Source: Nostoc spongiaeforme FACHB-130 (GTDB lineage Bacteria > Cyanobacteriota > Cyanobacteriia > Cyanobacteriales > Nostocaceae). Taken from it: a stretch of 64,000 bases of DNA. This document shows, piece by piece, positions 25,750-35,520 of the stretch; position 1 is the first letter of the stretch, and the number at the start of each line of letters is the position of its first letter. The notes under the pieces were generated by a model, which did not search any database, was not told where the DNA came from, and worked only from the letters and a program-made list of their open reading frames with translations. The stretch is from the NCBI RefSeq assembly GCF_014698475.1, contig NZ_JACJTB010000007.1:1-64000 (forward strand), read 5' to 3'. The translations under genes and the position numbers were made by a program.

Positions 25750-26382
25750 TCAAACCAGACTCCCATAATCCCAAGCAGCTGCAAAAAAATCACGTTCACA
25801 CAGCATAGCGTAACGGTAAGTTGAATGAACCAAAGCGTGATTTGTGGCGTAGTTATCCACCAAACTTTCTAATTGCTGAGTTAGTGGTTGAAAATCTGCA
25901 CTACTGTAAGTCCGAATCCAATCTGCATATTGATGATGGGGGATACCATGACAAGCTAACTGTTCCCCCAAAAAAGCATACAAACGCATACAAGGTGACA
26001 TCGCCGCAGCAATTATCCCAACATCACTACTCCAAGCTGTAGCTAACAAAAAATCTGTGTAACGGCGGGTAGCTGCGCCTAGTTCTACAGAGTGTAAATT
26101 AACTCCCCACTTGGCTGCATAGCTTTGATGTAATTGCAACTCGGCTAAAACTCCACCGACTAAATTGTGAAATATATTAAAACCTTTCCAGTCTGGTACT
26201 TTAGCTGCGGCGATGCTATAAGCACGGGCAAAAGCTTCTAAGAAAAAAGCATCTTGTCCCACATAGTAAGCAAATTTAGACGGTTCAAGTGTACCATCAG
26301 CGATACCTTGTACAAAAGGATGCTCTAGACAAGCTTGACCTAAATCTTGATTTGCCACCCATAATTCATGAGATAAAGTCAT
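25750..26382 (-). CDS. tenA: TenA-family thiaminase II / aminopyrimidine aminohydrolase
   Basis: The 210-residue helical enzyme has the TenA signature: D44 in YVGQDAFFLEAF, C131 in MSPCMRLYAFLG and E196 in MLCERDFFAAAW, matching the catalytic Cys and Glu of Bacillus TenA. It salvages thiamine breakdown products by hydrolysing the aminopyrimidine. No TPP riboswitch was recognised upstream and no thi genes lie nearby. The C-terminal WDY end is typical. The active site looks complete. Confidence 0.9.
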   Translation of the reverse strand: MTLSHELWVANQDLGQACLEHPFVQGIADGTLEPSKFAYYVGQDAFFLEAFARAYSIAAAKVPDWKGFNIFHNLVGGVLAELQLHQSYAAKWGVNLHSVELGAATRRYTDFLLATAWSSDVGIIAAAMSPCMRLYAFLGEQLACHGIPHHQYADWIRTYSSADFQPLTQQLESLVDNYATNHALVHSTYRYAMLCERDFFAAAWDYGSLV

Positions 26383-26912
26383 GAGTCATTTGTTGTCAAT
26401 ACAGTGAAAGAGGCAGAAGATAAATCTGCCTCCGGTTAGACTGCTTAAGCAGTTCAGTAATATTTCCATAATTGATTGTGACACGTATGTATTGTAATTT
26501 CCAACGCTTATGCAACACTGGGTTAAATTTCATTACAGGTTACAGGTTATCTGTATGATGGACTAAATTACACTACGCATACCAAAAGATTTGCTTTGCA
26601 AACAAACCCAGGAGAGACATAGTTAATACTACGCCTCTCCTGGTTTCAGAGTATGGATGTCCCTCACACTAGCGGTTCGGAACTCTGGAAGATTTGGACA
26701 AACTTTAGTCAAACCGAACTCTGTGTAGCTTGTTTTTTAGTCACCTACCAACAACCAGCACTAGCAACGTATCAGGACAAGCTGTTGTACTTTTACGCTC
26801 TGTATTTTATGGGTGCTAGTAATCTTTGATTCGCAAAGTCAGGACTTGTGGACAATTAAAAATTAAAAATCCAATTTCTGGTTTTTAATTTTTAATTTCT
26901 CCATTGCTAGTT
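26383..26912. other. 530-bp intergenic stretch with hairpins and one weak short ORF
   Basis: Two hairpins are visible: 26410-26417 with 26425-26432 (8 bp), and AAACCCAGGAGAG 26604-26616 with CTCTCCTGGTTT 26635-26646 (12 bp, one bulge). A 58-codon frame follows at 26653. Near 26860-26900 an inverted TTAAAAATT/AATTTTTAA repeat could stop transcription of the RRM gene. Confidence 0.5.
26653..26829 (+). CDS. Possible small protein, 58 residues, unrecognised
   Basis: An ATG-to-TGA frame on the plus strand would encode a Trp/Tyr/Phe-rich peptide (MDVPHTSGSELWKIW, then LLYFYALYFMG at the end). It lies just after a 12-bp hairpin. There is no strong ribosome site. It could be a real small protein, a remnant or chance. 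It is listed because this gap is otherwise empty. Confidence 0.25.
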   Translation: MDVPHTSGSELWKIWTNFSQTELCVACFLVTYQQPALATYQDKLLYFYALYFMGASNL

Positions 26913-27392
26913 TTAATTTGTGGTTTGCGCTGCTAACATCTGCTTCAGCTTTTCTAGTTCAGATGCCCAACGGGGATCTGGACGAATTGCATCCGAGTCT
27001 GCTGTGGTAGTAGTTTCGCGTCCACCACCGCTACGCTTAGACTTCTTAGAACCTTTGTCACGGCGATTCCCTTCTTTATTGCTGCTAGGAGTGGGGTTGC
27101 TGGCAGCTTTTGGCGCTTGTTCTTCGCCTTCATCACCCTTGGTACGGGGCAATGCTTTTTCTAGCTTAATTGGGGTATCTTTGAACAACTGACCATTATA
27201 TTTTTCAATAATTTGATCAGCTTGTTCGTCATTGTTGACGGTTAAGAAACCAAAACCACGACATTTACCAGTTTTCCGGTCTTTAATTAATTTCGTGGTG
27301 ACAGCATCGCCCTCATCTGCAAACACCGCTTGCAAGTCTTGGCGATCTATTTCTTCTTTTGGCAAATTGCCTATGTATAGGCGAACGGACAT
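26913..27392 (-). CDS. RNA recognition motif (RRM) protein
   Basis: The 159-residue protein has one RRM at 1-80 with RNP2 LYIGNL (5-10) and RNP1 KCRGFGFL (43-50). A Lys/Arg/Gly/Ser-rich linker and an acidic C-terminal helix (about 140-159, PRWASELEKLKQMLA) follow. Cyanobacterial Rbp proteins of this type bind RNA, often in the cold or for mRNA placement. The basic middle is longer than in short Rbp proteins, which end in a Gly-rich tail. The start follows a GGAGG-type site (complement of CCTCC at 27402-27406), and a long AT-rich upstream region may be an untranslated leader. Confidence 0.93.
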   Translation of the reverse strand: MSVRLYIGNLPKEEIDRQDLQAVFADEGDAVTTKLIKDRKTGKCRGFGFLTVNNDEQADQIIEKYNGQLFKDTPIKLEKALPRTKGDEGEEQAPKAASNPTPSSNKEGNRRDKGSKKSKRSGGGRETTTTADSDAIRPDPRWASELEKLKQMLAAQTTN

Positions 27393-27976
27393 GAACTATA
27401 CCTCCAGAGTTTAATGAACGAAGCAAGGCAAGAGAACAATCACTTGGTTTTGGCTGTTAATTAAATAGATGCTTTTGATTAAATTTGCCATAAACCAATT
27501 TTTTTACTCCAAACTGTCAACTTATACAATACAGTTTTTCGTTTGGATAAAGCTTGTATATTACAAAAGCGCATACAACGCTCAGTTAATACCACCTTAA
27601 TTCTAAAATTTGTAAATTTATTAGCCTACTGTCTGCCACAGTAAACATTTTTTTTTGATGTCCTTGCCCGCAGAATTCAACACCATTCCTTACATTATCA
27701 CGGTATCTTCTACGTAGCTAGTTCAGAACACACATTTCCGATTATATTGCGAATTAATAGTAACATAAAATACATTTTTTTCTCAAGAGCGAATATCTGA
27801 AACAAAAACCAGCCATTGGCTGGTCTAGCTGCTGCTGTGTTGGGAGGATAAAAGAGGCACTGGCGCAAGCATCTAACAACAATTACTTAGCCGGAATGCT
27901 AAGTTATGCTGGTTGTTAAATATATTGTTAATAAATGTAACACTTGTAAAGAAATGTTGCAAGTTTTGTTTTTGCA

Positions 27977-28045
27977 GGAGTTACGCATAAAGGTTGTCTG
28001 TTGAGGATGGGTTTAAGGGTGTACGGGTGTATGGGTTTTGAACCT
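27977..28045. repeat. MITE-like dispersed repeat (family 2), copy 2 (partial)
   Basis: The left arm GAGTTACGCATAAAGGTTGTCTG and the G-rich interior match copy 1 at 17111. A clear right arm was not found, so this copy appears truncated. Confidence 0.55.
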
Positions 28046-28131
28046 ACTCCCAACTTATTCAAATCTGACTAGTACAGGTCGGCGGAAATGAAGATACCAT
28101 TTCAAGTTAGTGAAAAGCTTGTGTTCTCAGC

Positions 28132-28165
28132 TTTTTGACTTTTAACTTTTAACTTTTAACTTTTG
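28132..28165. repeat. Heptanucleotide tandem repeat (TTTTAAC)
   Basis: About four units of TTTTAAC/TTTTGAC occur in a row. A degenerate set of the same kind lies at about 30520-30560, and AGTAAAA x3 lies at 51731-51753. Confidence 0.85.
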
Positions 28166-28175
28166 CCTTGTTGTA

Positions 28176-30386
28176 CTAGCCTATGAGAAAAATATAAGCA
28201 CCCCAAGCTTGGGCGGCTACGGCTAAGATGGTAGACCAAATGGGATGAGGGCTGGAAATGGTGGTTCCTGTTTGAGTTTGGACGGTGTGGATATCCAGCC
28301 AAGGTGTTGCGCCGCGACGAAACCAGCCTGTGACAGTAATTTGCCTACCAATTAAATCTTGCAGTTGGTTTTTCTGCCCCAAGCATAGCCAAGGAACGTG
28401 GTGTAATTTCACTAAGCCTGTACTGGATTGTAAGATTAAGTCTTGGGCAAGAGCGTTGGCTGTACCGGGACGACCTAATAATTTGCCAGCCAGACAAACA
28501 ATATTGCTATCAATGGGGATGGCAGATGGATTGGCTAACAAGTTCGGTAAACTTTGATCAGCTTGCCCAGTCGCAGTTTTGAGATTTGGGAAAAAACTAT
28601 TCATCCGAATGACCAAACCAATGCTAAAACCAATCAGTAGGCAACCACTGACAAAATTCCAATCTTCATAAATCCATTTCAAGTTTAAAAATTTGAGACT
28701 AAAAGCTGTTTGCCAACTCAGCCAAATCAACCCCGCAAAACCAAAACCTACGGGAATGCCTAAAAAGGGAGAGATTTGTAGTAAGAATGATTGGCGTGTA
28801 GTTTTAATAAACTGTTCGCTGCTGAGGTGCAGTTCGGTTTCTATGTGCCAGTGACGGGCGATTTGACACAGCCATTGAATGCGCTGACCGATGGGTGGAT
28901 GGCTATTGTTAATGGCTAACCAGTGACGATAGGGATTGAGATAATCCCAGAACAATGCGGATTCAAAGGGAATATGCCCGGCAATGCTACCCAAAGATAA
29001 ACTTTGTTGATAGCTGATGGGCATGAGCAGATTCAAACTTTCGAGCTGACAATTGGTGTGTTGTACTTGTTGAATGTCATGAGCAATGCCGATCGCAATT
29101 TTTAAGAAAGCCCGAATTAATGCGTTAGGATTACCAGTGATTTCGGCTGCTAGGCGATCGCTATAATAATGACGTGAGCGCGACAACCATAAAGCTGTCC
29201 CAGTCAATAAACACCAGATTCCATAAGTCAGACTGGAAAATATATTAAACGGCCACTGCCAAAAACCGGGAGGAACATTGTTTCCCCACTGAGATATTTG
29301 CTGATATAAGCGATAAATCGGCAAAGTCAGCAGCAATACCAACGACATCACTAAATAATCACCGTGGGCAATGTGTCCCAATTGAGTAGCATAAATCACG
29401 GCAATTTCATCATCTGCCAGTTGATTTAATAGTCCTTGACTGACGACAATTCGCGCATTACGAGGCAGATTGCCATAAGTGAAAGCAATGGGTGTATTAA
29501 TGGGGATAATTCGCAGATGGGGTAATTGCCAACGTTTTTGCTGACAGTAACGTTGCAGGACTCTGGCTGTTTCTCGGCTGCGGCTGTGTAAGATATCTTT
29601 TGATAGGGGTTGCTGACTACAAAACTGCCCTAATAACCAATCAAGTAACCAAGGGGAAACCGCACTGGCGATCATTAAAATGCCAATTACTACTAGCTTG
29701 GGGTCACAGTAGAAAAACTGCAATGGTTCTAAATACGGCAACTTGTCTAAAATGAGGTTTACCGAGACCATTGCTGACTTGAAAAAGAAGTCTATCACCC
29801 AAAACAAAGCCACAAGACTTCCCAGGGCTTTTAACCGTAAGGGCAGTAATTTCGGTTTACGTAGAGGTTGCCAGACTTTGGCGCGTTTTGCTTGTCGCCA
29901 GTAAATATTTAATCGCTGAGTTGGTGTATATTCAGCCGATTCTATAAATTGATTTTGTGATCCGACAGGCGTTTCGATAAAAGTATTTTGATAATTCCCT
30001 GATTGTGCGGTTTTTTCCAGCACAGGCTGTTGGACTCGTCTGGATGACACCGCCGATGAATTGCCGGAGTTGGTCGGTTGTTTTGATGTTTGTGAAGATA
30101 CTTTTTTTGTTTTTTTACGTTTTGTTAAATGTGTCAGAGCGCGTTCAGCCCACTCTTGAACTTGGGGATTTTGGCTATCTCTGAGAGTTTGACACAAAGC
30201 GATCGCCTTGCGGGCTTCACCAGTGCGGGCATAAGCCATAACTAACCCCACACGAGCTTGTAAGCTAGTCGTGCTATTGCCTTTACTACTAGCCACAGGT
30301 TCGAGTTGAGCGATCGCTGTTTGGTAATCTCCCTGCTTGAGGGCAGTTAAACCAGCCTCCAAAGATGATTCAGCGCGTGAAGGCAT
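28176..30386 (-). CDS. M48-like membrane protein with lost zinc motif, TPR N terminus
   Basis: The 736-residue protein starts with a TPR-like helical region (about 1-75), a basic linker (80-180) and then an M48/HtpX-type membrane core with several helices. The M48 HExxH site reads T334-Q335-L-G-H338, so the first His ligand and the catalytic Glu are replaced. The usual third-ligand Glu is His (about 406, SRHYYSD). The C-terminal end has an OB-like segment (about 600-690) and a last membrane helix. Fold and order are M48, but protease activity is unlikely. The start 30386 is chosen because the longer frame reads into tandem-repeat DNA. Confidence 0.75.
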   Translation of the reverse strand: MPSRAESSLEAGLTALKQGDYQTAIAQLEPVASSKGNSTTSLQARVGLVMAYARTGEARKAIALCQTLRDSQNPQVQEWAERALTHLTKRKKTKKVSSQTSKQPTNSGNSSAVSSRRVQQPVLEKTAQSGNYQNTFIETPVGSQNQFIESAEYTPTQRLNIYWRQAKRAKVWQPLRKPKLLPLRLKALGSLVALFWVIDFFFKSAMVSVNLILDKLPYLEPLQFFYCDPKLVVIGILMIASAVSPWLLDWLLGQFCSQQPLSKDILHSRSRETARVLQRYCQQKRWQLPHLRIIPINTPIAFTYGNLPRNARIVVSQGLLNQLADDEIAVIYATQLGHIAHGDYLVMSLVLLLTLPIYRLYQQISQWGNNVPPGFWQWPFNIFSSLTYGIWCLLTGTALWLSRSRHYYSDRLAAEITGNPNALIRAFLKIAIGIAHDIQQVQHTNCQLESLNLLMPISYQQSLSLGSIAGHIPFESALFWDYLNPYRHWLAINNSHPPIGQRIQWLCQIARHWHIETELHLSSEQFIKTTRQSFLLQISPFLGIPVGFGFAGLIWLSWQTAFSLKFLNLKWIYEDWNFVSGCLLIGFSIGLVIRMNSFFPNLKTATGQADQSLPNLLANPSAIPIDSNIVCLAGKLLGRPGTANALAQDLILQSSTGLVKLHHVPWLCLGQKNQLQDLIGRQITVTGWFRRGATPWLDIHTVQTQTGTTISSPHPIWSTILAVAAQAWGAYIFLIG

Positions 30387-30701
30387 AGAATTTCTGGCAC
30401 TCCAATCTCTGCTAACTGACAGAATAAGGTAAAAGGTAAAAGGAAAAAGGCAAAAGTAAAGAAGAACAAAGTCGCTCACCAGTCCCTAGACTGCTGCGCC
30501 TTGCGTTTGAGATATAAGATTTTCTTTTTACTTTTCACTTTTAGCTTTTGACTTTTGATCCACGGTGATATAACAACGCGACCCCGCGATGCCGTGGACA
30601 TCAACTATACCCGATAAATAGAACTCAGGAGTCAGAATCTAGAACTCAGTAGCCAGAAGTCAGGAGTCAGAATGAATTTATTCTGACTTCTGCATTCTGT
30701 T

Positions 30702-32330
30702 TCAAGATTCCACTGATGATTGACCATAAAATACCGGGGCGATCGCGCTTAATTTTAAATCTGGATGGTCTTCTAGTAACTGATGACAATTCCATTCATT
30801 GCGGAATAGTAACACTGGCCGATCCATACTGTCTTTGACTGTGGTGGTGTTAAATAAACGTCCCACCTTGTTCAAAGCTTCCCAACCACCTTCTACCCAA
30901 CGGGCGACGCTGTAGGGTAATAAATCGAGAATTGTTTCTACGCCATACTCGTTCTGTAGGCGAAACTGCACCACTTCAAATTGCAACTGACCCACCGCCG
31001 CCAAAATTGGTTCGCGTTTAGCTTCATCAGTTGAGTACATAATCTGCACAGCACCTTCTTCGCGCAATTCCGAAATCCCTTTTTGAAATTGCTTAAACTT
31101 TGAGGGGTTGGGGTTTCTGAGGGTGGCAAACAGTTCTGGTGAAAAATATGGAATTCCCTCGTATTCCAATTTCTGCCCTGTGTAAATGGTATCGCCGATC
31201 GCAAATACGCCGGGATTGTTTAAGCCGATGACATCACCTGGATATGCGACATCAATCGATTCCCGTTCTTGGGCAAAGAGTTTTTGCGGACGCGATAAAC
31301 GTACGGCTTTGCCTGTGCGGGCGTGATTGACTGTCATATCTTTTTCAAATCTGCCAGTGCAGACCCGGACAAATGCGATGCGATCGCGGTGTTTTGGATC
31401 CATGTTGGCTTGCAATTTGAACACAAAACCCGAAAACTCAGAATATGTGGGCGGAACTTCCCCAACGCTGCTATTGTGAACGCCTGGTTTTAAGGCATAG
31501 TCGAGAAAAGACTTGAGGAATAACTCTACGCCAAAGTTGGTCATGGCGCTACCAAAGAACACTGGGGTCATTTGACCTTGATGCACTAATTCCAAATCTA
31601 ATTCCGGGCCGACTCCCTCTAACAGTTCCAAGTCATTTTTGAGTTGGTGGTACAAGTCTTCTTCTAGCAGCTGTTCAATTGTGGCATCACCCAAGTCAAC
31701 AACAGTATCACGGGCTTCTTTGCTACCGTGGGCGCTGCGTTCAAACAAGTGAATTTGTTGCTGCTGACGATCAAATACACCCTTAAAGCGATCGCCCATC
31801 CCAATCGGCCAATTCACAGCATAAGTCTGCAACCCTAGTTCCTGTTCAATTTCATCTAACAGTTCTAACGGTTCTCTACCCGGACGGTCGAGTTTATTCA
31901 CAAAGGTGAAAATCGGCAAACCCCGCAATTTACATACTTCAAATAATTTCCGGGTTTGCGGTTCCAAACCTTTCGCCACATCAATTAACATCACCGCATT
32001 ATCAGCAGCAGCCAGAGTCCGGTAAGTATCTTCGCTAAAATCTTGGTGTCCGGGGGTGTCTAATAAATTAATCTGACAGCTTTGGTACTCAAACTGTAAA
32101 ACCGTCGAAGTAATCGAAATACCCCGTTGCTGTTCCATCGCCATCCAGTCGGAAGTAGCCTTGCGCTGCGCCCGTCGTGCTTTCACCGCACCAGCTTCGT
32201 GAATTGCACCTCCGTACAACAGTAGCTTTTCTGTCAGCGTCGTTTTCCCCGCGTCAGGGTGAGAAATAATCGCAAAATTGCGTCGCTGTTCTACGGCTTG
32301 ATAAAGTTCTGACTGAATTTCAGTTGACAT
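30702..32330 (-). CDS. prfC: Peptide chain release factor 3
   Basis: The 542-residue translational GTPase recycles RF1/RF2 from the ribosome. G1 is SHPDAGKTT (18-26), G2 lies in [16 protein letters not shown]3 is DTPGHQDF, G4 is NKLDRPG and G5 is GSAMTNFGV. The domain order (GTPase, beta barrel, C-terminal RF3 domain) and the length fit RF3 rather than EF-G. An inverted repeat around 30670-30700 (CAGAAT-GAATTT-ATTCTG) next to the stop could end transcription. It is a single gene. Confidence 0.96.
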   Translation of the reverse strand: MSTEIQSELYQAVEQRRNFAIISHPDAGKTTLTEKLLLYGGAIHEAGAVKARRAQRKATSDWMAMEQQRGISITSTVLQFEYQSCQINLLDTPGHQDFSEDTYRTLAAADNAVMLIDVAKGLEPQTRKLFEVCKLRGLPIFTFVNKLDRPGREPLELLDEIEQELGLQTYAVNWPIGMGDRFKGVFDRQQQQIHLFERSAHGSKEARDTVVDLGDATIEQLLEEDLYHQLKNDLELLEGVGPELDLELVHQGQMTPVFFGSAMTNFGVELFLKSFLDYALKPGVHNSSVGEVPPTYSEFSGFVFKLQANMDPKHRDRIAFVRVCTGRFEKDMTVNHARTGKAVRLSRPQKLFAQERESIDVAYPGDVIGLNNPGVFAIGDTIYTGQKLEYEGIPYFSPELFATLRNPNPSKFKQFQKGISELREEGAVQIMYSTDEAKREPILAAVGQLQFEVVQFRLQNEYGVETILDLLPYSVARWVEGGWEALNKVGRLFNTTTVKDSMDRPVLLFRNEWNCHQLLEDHPDLKLSAIAPVFYGQSSVES

Positions 32331-32529
32331 AATTGACCTAAATGTATTAACTACCCTTGTTAATTTACTTAACTTAATTTTTCTCTACTTTAGTAAGTCT
32401 TTTAATCTTAAAACAACGAGGCTCGTGATAGGGTCAGAAAGTGCTGAGTCATTGGTCATTGGTCATTAGTTCTTATCTCTATCTTCAATACTCTAGCCCC
32501 CAGCCTCTAAACCTTCAAAGGAAACAAGT

Positions 32530-32871
32530 ATGTACGACCCAGATAAACGCAAGATTTTCTCTGCCTTGTGTCACGGAGCGATTTTCTTCAGTACGCTGTT
32601 TATGTCTGTGGGGATACCGATCGCTATGTTATTCATTGCTAATGATCCGGTAGTCCTAGAAAATGCCAAAGAATCTATTAATTTTCACCTGAATGTTTGG
32701 ATTTATGGAATTATTATTACAGCATTGCTCTGGTTAACTTTTGGTTTGTTATTCCCTCTAGTATTCCTCGGATATGCGCTGCATTGGGGATTAACAATTT
32801 GGGCGATCGCCAGTGTGCTTACCAAGCCAGACCAACCCTTCCGCTATCCCTTCATTTTCCGTGTTCTATAA
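32530..32871 (+). CDS. DUF4870 family small membrane protein
   Basis: The 113-residue protein has three hydrophobic helices (about 11-37, 55-80, 84-98) and the DUF4870 (Tic20-like) pattern: a CHGAIFFSTLF start, ESINFHLNVWIYGII in the middle and a short polar end. The start follows an AAAGGAAAC site. The function is unknown. Similar proteins are common next to housekeeping genes in cyanobacteria without a fixed partner. Confidence 0.85.
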   Translation: MYDPDKRKIFSALCHGAIFFSTLFMSVGIPIAMLFIANDPVVLENAKESINFHLNVWIYGIIITALLWLTFGLLFPLVFLGYALHWGLTIWAIASVLTKPDQPFRYPFIFRVL

Positions 32872-33168
32872 CACAGCCAGGGTAATTGCTAATAAAAACT
32901 TGAATATTGTTAACAAAAACATTTGCAAAACTTTCTGCGGTTTAATGTTTTTAGATCAGAATTAAAAATTAATATCTCTCTGCCCAAACTGTTAGCTAGA
33001 TGAAGTAGCAACCAAGTTGTAGAATACAAAATTGCCCCACAGCTTCATCAAGAGTAGGGCAAAGGACAGTTAAGCACTGTTTGTAGTTTGTCTGACAGTA
33101 GTAGAGTTTTTCTCTACTTTTGTGCCGCTTTGACTTGTGTCCATTACATCGTTTCCTTGACAAAAACT

Positions 33169-34149
33169 ATGTTTCCCATACAACGTCCCCGTCGTTTGCG
33201 TAGCCACCCCCAACTGCGTCGGATGGTACGTGAAACCATCCTCACAACCAACGATTTAATTTACCCCCTGTTTGCTGTACCAGGTGACGGAATTGCCAAG
33301 GAAGTTAAATCTATGCCGGGAGTCTACCAATTATCGGTAGACAAAATTGTGGAAGAAGCCAAAGAAGTTTACGACTTAGGCATTCCCGCCATTATTTTAT
33401 TTGGCATTCCCGAAGATAAAGACGCTGATGCTACTGGTGCTTGGCATGATTGCGGAATTGTCCAAAAAGCTGCCACTGCTGTTAAAGAATCAGTTCCCGA
33501 CCTGATTGTCATTGTTGATACCTGCTTGTGTGAATACACCAGTCATGGTCATTGCGGTTACTTGCAAGTGGGTGATTTAACCGGACGAGTCCTCAACGAC
33601 CCCACCTTGGAATTGCTCAAGAAAACCGCCGTTTCTCAAGCCAAAGCTGGTGCAGATATCATCGCGCCTTCAGGAATGATGGATGGTTTTGTCCACGCAA
33701 TTCGGACTGCATTAGATGAAGCTGGTTTCCAAGATACACCTATTTTGTCTTATGCTGCTAAGTATGCTTCCGCTTATTATGGGCCTTTCCGGGATGCGGC
33801 TGAGTCCACACCCCAATTTGGCGACAGAAGAACTTATCAAATGGATCCTGGAAATAGCCGAGAAGCCATAAAAGAAATTGAATTAGATATTGCCGAAGGT
33901 GCGGATATGCTCATGGTTAAGCCTGCGTTGGCTTACATGGATATTATTTGGCGGGTGAAGGAAGCAAGTAACTTACCTGTTGCAGCTTACAACGTTTCCG
34001 GTGAGTATTCCATGATAAAAGCTGCGGCTTTGAATGGCTGGATTGATGAAGAGCGTGTAGTTATGGAAACTTTAACTGGCTTTAAGCGTGCCGGTGCAGA
34101 CTTGATTTTAACTTACCATGCCAAAGATGCAGCTAGATGGTTGCGGTAA
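33169..34149 (+). CDS. hemB: Delta-aminolevulinic acid dehydratase (porphobilinogen synthase)
   Basis: The 326-residue enzyme condenses two 5-aminolevulinate molecules to porphobilinogen, the second committed step to heme, chlorophyll and bilins. The active site shows the Schiff-base lysines K198 ([17 protein letters not shown]) and K251 ([13 protein letters not shown]). Cys119, Cys121 and Cys129 in [15 protein letters not shown] form the zinc-type site. The ATG at 33169 fits cyanobacterial family starts (MFPxxRPRRLR); the frame extends to 33088 without family-like sequence. It is a single gene. Confidence 0.96.
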   Translation: MFPIQRPRRLRSHPQLRRMVRETILTTNDLIYPLFAVPGDGIAKEVKSMPGVYQLSVDKIVEEAKEVYDLGIPAIILFGIPEDKDADATGAWHDCGIVQKAATAVKESVPDLIVIVDTCLCEYTSHGHCGYLQVGDLTGRVLNDPTLELLKKTAVSQAKAGADIIAPSGMMDGFVHAIRTALDEAGFQDTPILSYAAKYASAYYGPFRDAAESTPQFGDRRTYQMDPGNSREAIKEIELDIAEGADMLMVKPALAYMDIIWRVKEASNLPVAAYNVSGEYSMIKAAALNGWIDEERVVMETLTGFKRAGADLILTYHAKDAARWLR

Positions 34150-34257
34150 GTGGCTTTTTCTGAGTTATCAGCAAATCTCACGCAAAAATGCAAAGGCGCA
34201 AAATATTTCTTAGTGTTTTGGTGTTTAGGCGTGGGATTATTTGTCTTTTATCCTTTA

Positions 34258-35487
34258 TTACATCGATGGTGGAGCGATTTGTTGTCTACTTAACCAGTCG
34301 CGGAAGTGGGAATGATAAAGACTGTAATAGGTTTCGTCTGAGTTTTTTTCTTGTTGCAAGAACTCTAGCCAGTTTTCTAGAACTTCTTCAACTTCAAATT
34401 CATCTGTCTCTAGAATTTCAGCAATTGCGGCGGCTGATATTGGTTGTTGCTGCTTGACTAATTCATTCAATACCGCAAGCTTAAATTCTGAGTGTTCTTC
34501 TGGTGGCATGATTGTTTGTGAATGCTGCTGATAATATGTCTCTAAACCTGGAGGGAGTTGATTGTATTGGAATGGTTCAGAGTAGAAATTATCAGCGATC
34601 GCATTTATGATTTGACTGAGATACATAAAATTATTTTCCGATTCAGTGGTGAGGCGCGTGCAGAATTCCTGCTCACTGATATGGTGGTTATTTAGCCAAT
34701 ATTTTAGATCCCCCCTAGCCCCCCTTAGTAAAGGGGGAACTTTGCCCCCCTTTTCAAGGGGGGTTGGGGGGATCTCTTCTGCGGTTAGGTACTTCTGAAT
34801 ATAACCCTCAACATCTCGCCGATTTTCTGCCTCATAATCTGCTAAATCAAGACTTTGGAACGGTGCTTCAATTAACAAACCTGACTTTTCTGGGAAAAAT
34901 GGTCGGCGGCTGAGGAGAAAATAAACCCCATCAGGAAGATAACGCGGGAGATAAAACAAATTTGCACCAGGAGATTGACTATTGCGGTCAATAAAATTTA
35001 AGCCATCAATTGCAATAACTAACTTTTGATTGGGTGCTAACCCATCACTGATTTGCTGAAGTAGCAAAGATAAAAACCAACTCCCTTGTGTAGTGTTTTC
35101 CGGTTGGTTATCTAGAGATATTATAAACATCTCTATTAATTGCGTGCAGATATTTTTTAAGAATTCCTCAGCACGATTTTTACCCGCAACTTCTACGTTG
35201 TAATAAACAACATCAGGATTATCTAGGGCATATTTAGCTAAAATTGCACTTTTACCGCTACCGGGTGCGCCAATGATAGTAAAGTAACCGCGCTGATAGC
35301 GGTGAATAAATTCATTAATTGCCGCGAAGACAAAATTGCGCCCGATAAAATTGTGGCTTTTTACGTTAATAATTTGCTGAAATTCCGTAGGGTGGCTTCT
35401 GGGATGATTAGTAGTGTGCGGTGTGGGTGGTGAATTCATAATTATGAGAATATAGTTAGCTGCTTGTCTAAGACGGTTCGCTAACAT
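34258..35487 (-). CDS. STAND-like P-loop NTPase (second NTPase of the WD40 cluster)
   Basis: The 409-residue protein has an N-terminal FIGRNFVFAAINEF handle, Walker A GAPGSGKS (73-80) and Walker B KLVIAIDGLN (155-164). A sensor-like YFLLSRRPFF follows, then a winged-helix end with YHSHFRDWL (about 393-401). It is a paralogue of the NTPase at 37778-39343 but lacks that protein's N-terminal domain and has DGLN where the other has DALDE. Residues 238-262 (EEIPPTPLEKGG, then LLRGARGD) come from a palindromic repeat inserted in frame. An alternative start at 35439 gives 393 residues. It lies 33 bp after the WD40 gene, probably in one operon. Confidence 0.75.
   Translation of the reverse strand: MLANRLRQAANYILIIMNSPPTPHTTNHPRSHPTEFQQIINVKSHNFIGRNFVFAAINEFIHRYQRGYFTIIGAPGSGKSAILAKYALDNPDVVYYNVEVAGKNRAEEFLKNICTQLIEMFIISLDNQPENTTQGSWFLSLLLQQISDGLAPNQKLVIAIDGLNFIDRNSQSPGANLFYLPRYLPDGVYFLLSRRPFFPEKSGLLIEAPFQSLDLADYEAENRRDVEGYIQKYLTAEEIPPTPLEKGGKVPPLLRGARGDLKYWLNNHHISEQEFCTRLTTESENNFMYLSQIINAIADNFYSEPFQYNQLPPGLETYYQQHSQTIMPPEEHSEFKLAVLNELVKQQQPISAAAIAEILETDEFEVEEVLENWLEFLQQEKNSDETYYSLYHSHFRDWLSRQQIAPPSM
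34707..34774. repeat. 68-bp G/C-run palindromic element inside a coding gene
   Basis: It begins GATCCCCCCTAGCCCCCC and ends GGGGGGTTGGGGGGATC, with an inner AAGGGGG/CCCCCTT hairpin. This is a typical dispersed palindrome of Nostocales intergenic DNA, here lying within the second NTPase gene and read through as 22-25 residues without breaking the frame. Confidence 0.85.
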
Positions 35488-35520
35488 ATTAGTTCAGGAA
35501 TTGCGAAAAAGTATTATACT

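Larger units (their letters stand above)
27393..28175. other. Long leader region of the RRM gene and dispersed repeats
   Basis: This gap of nearly 800 bp has no convincing gene. The part nearest the RRM gene is AT-rich and fits the long leaders known for cyanobacterial rbp genes. A hairpin ACCAGCC-ATT-GGCTGGT lies at about 27809-27825. A family 2 repeat copy and a TTTTAAC tandem repeat fill the far end. Confidence 0.5.

Noticed and set aside
25664-26500. TPP riboswitch near tenA
   Set aside because: No THI-box-like core was found upstream of the gene; only simple hairpins were seen.
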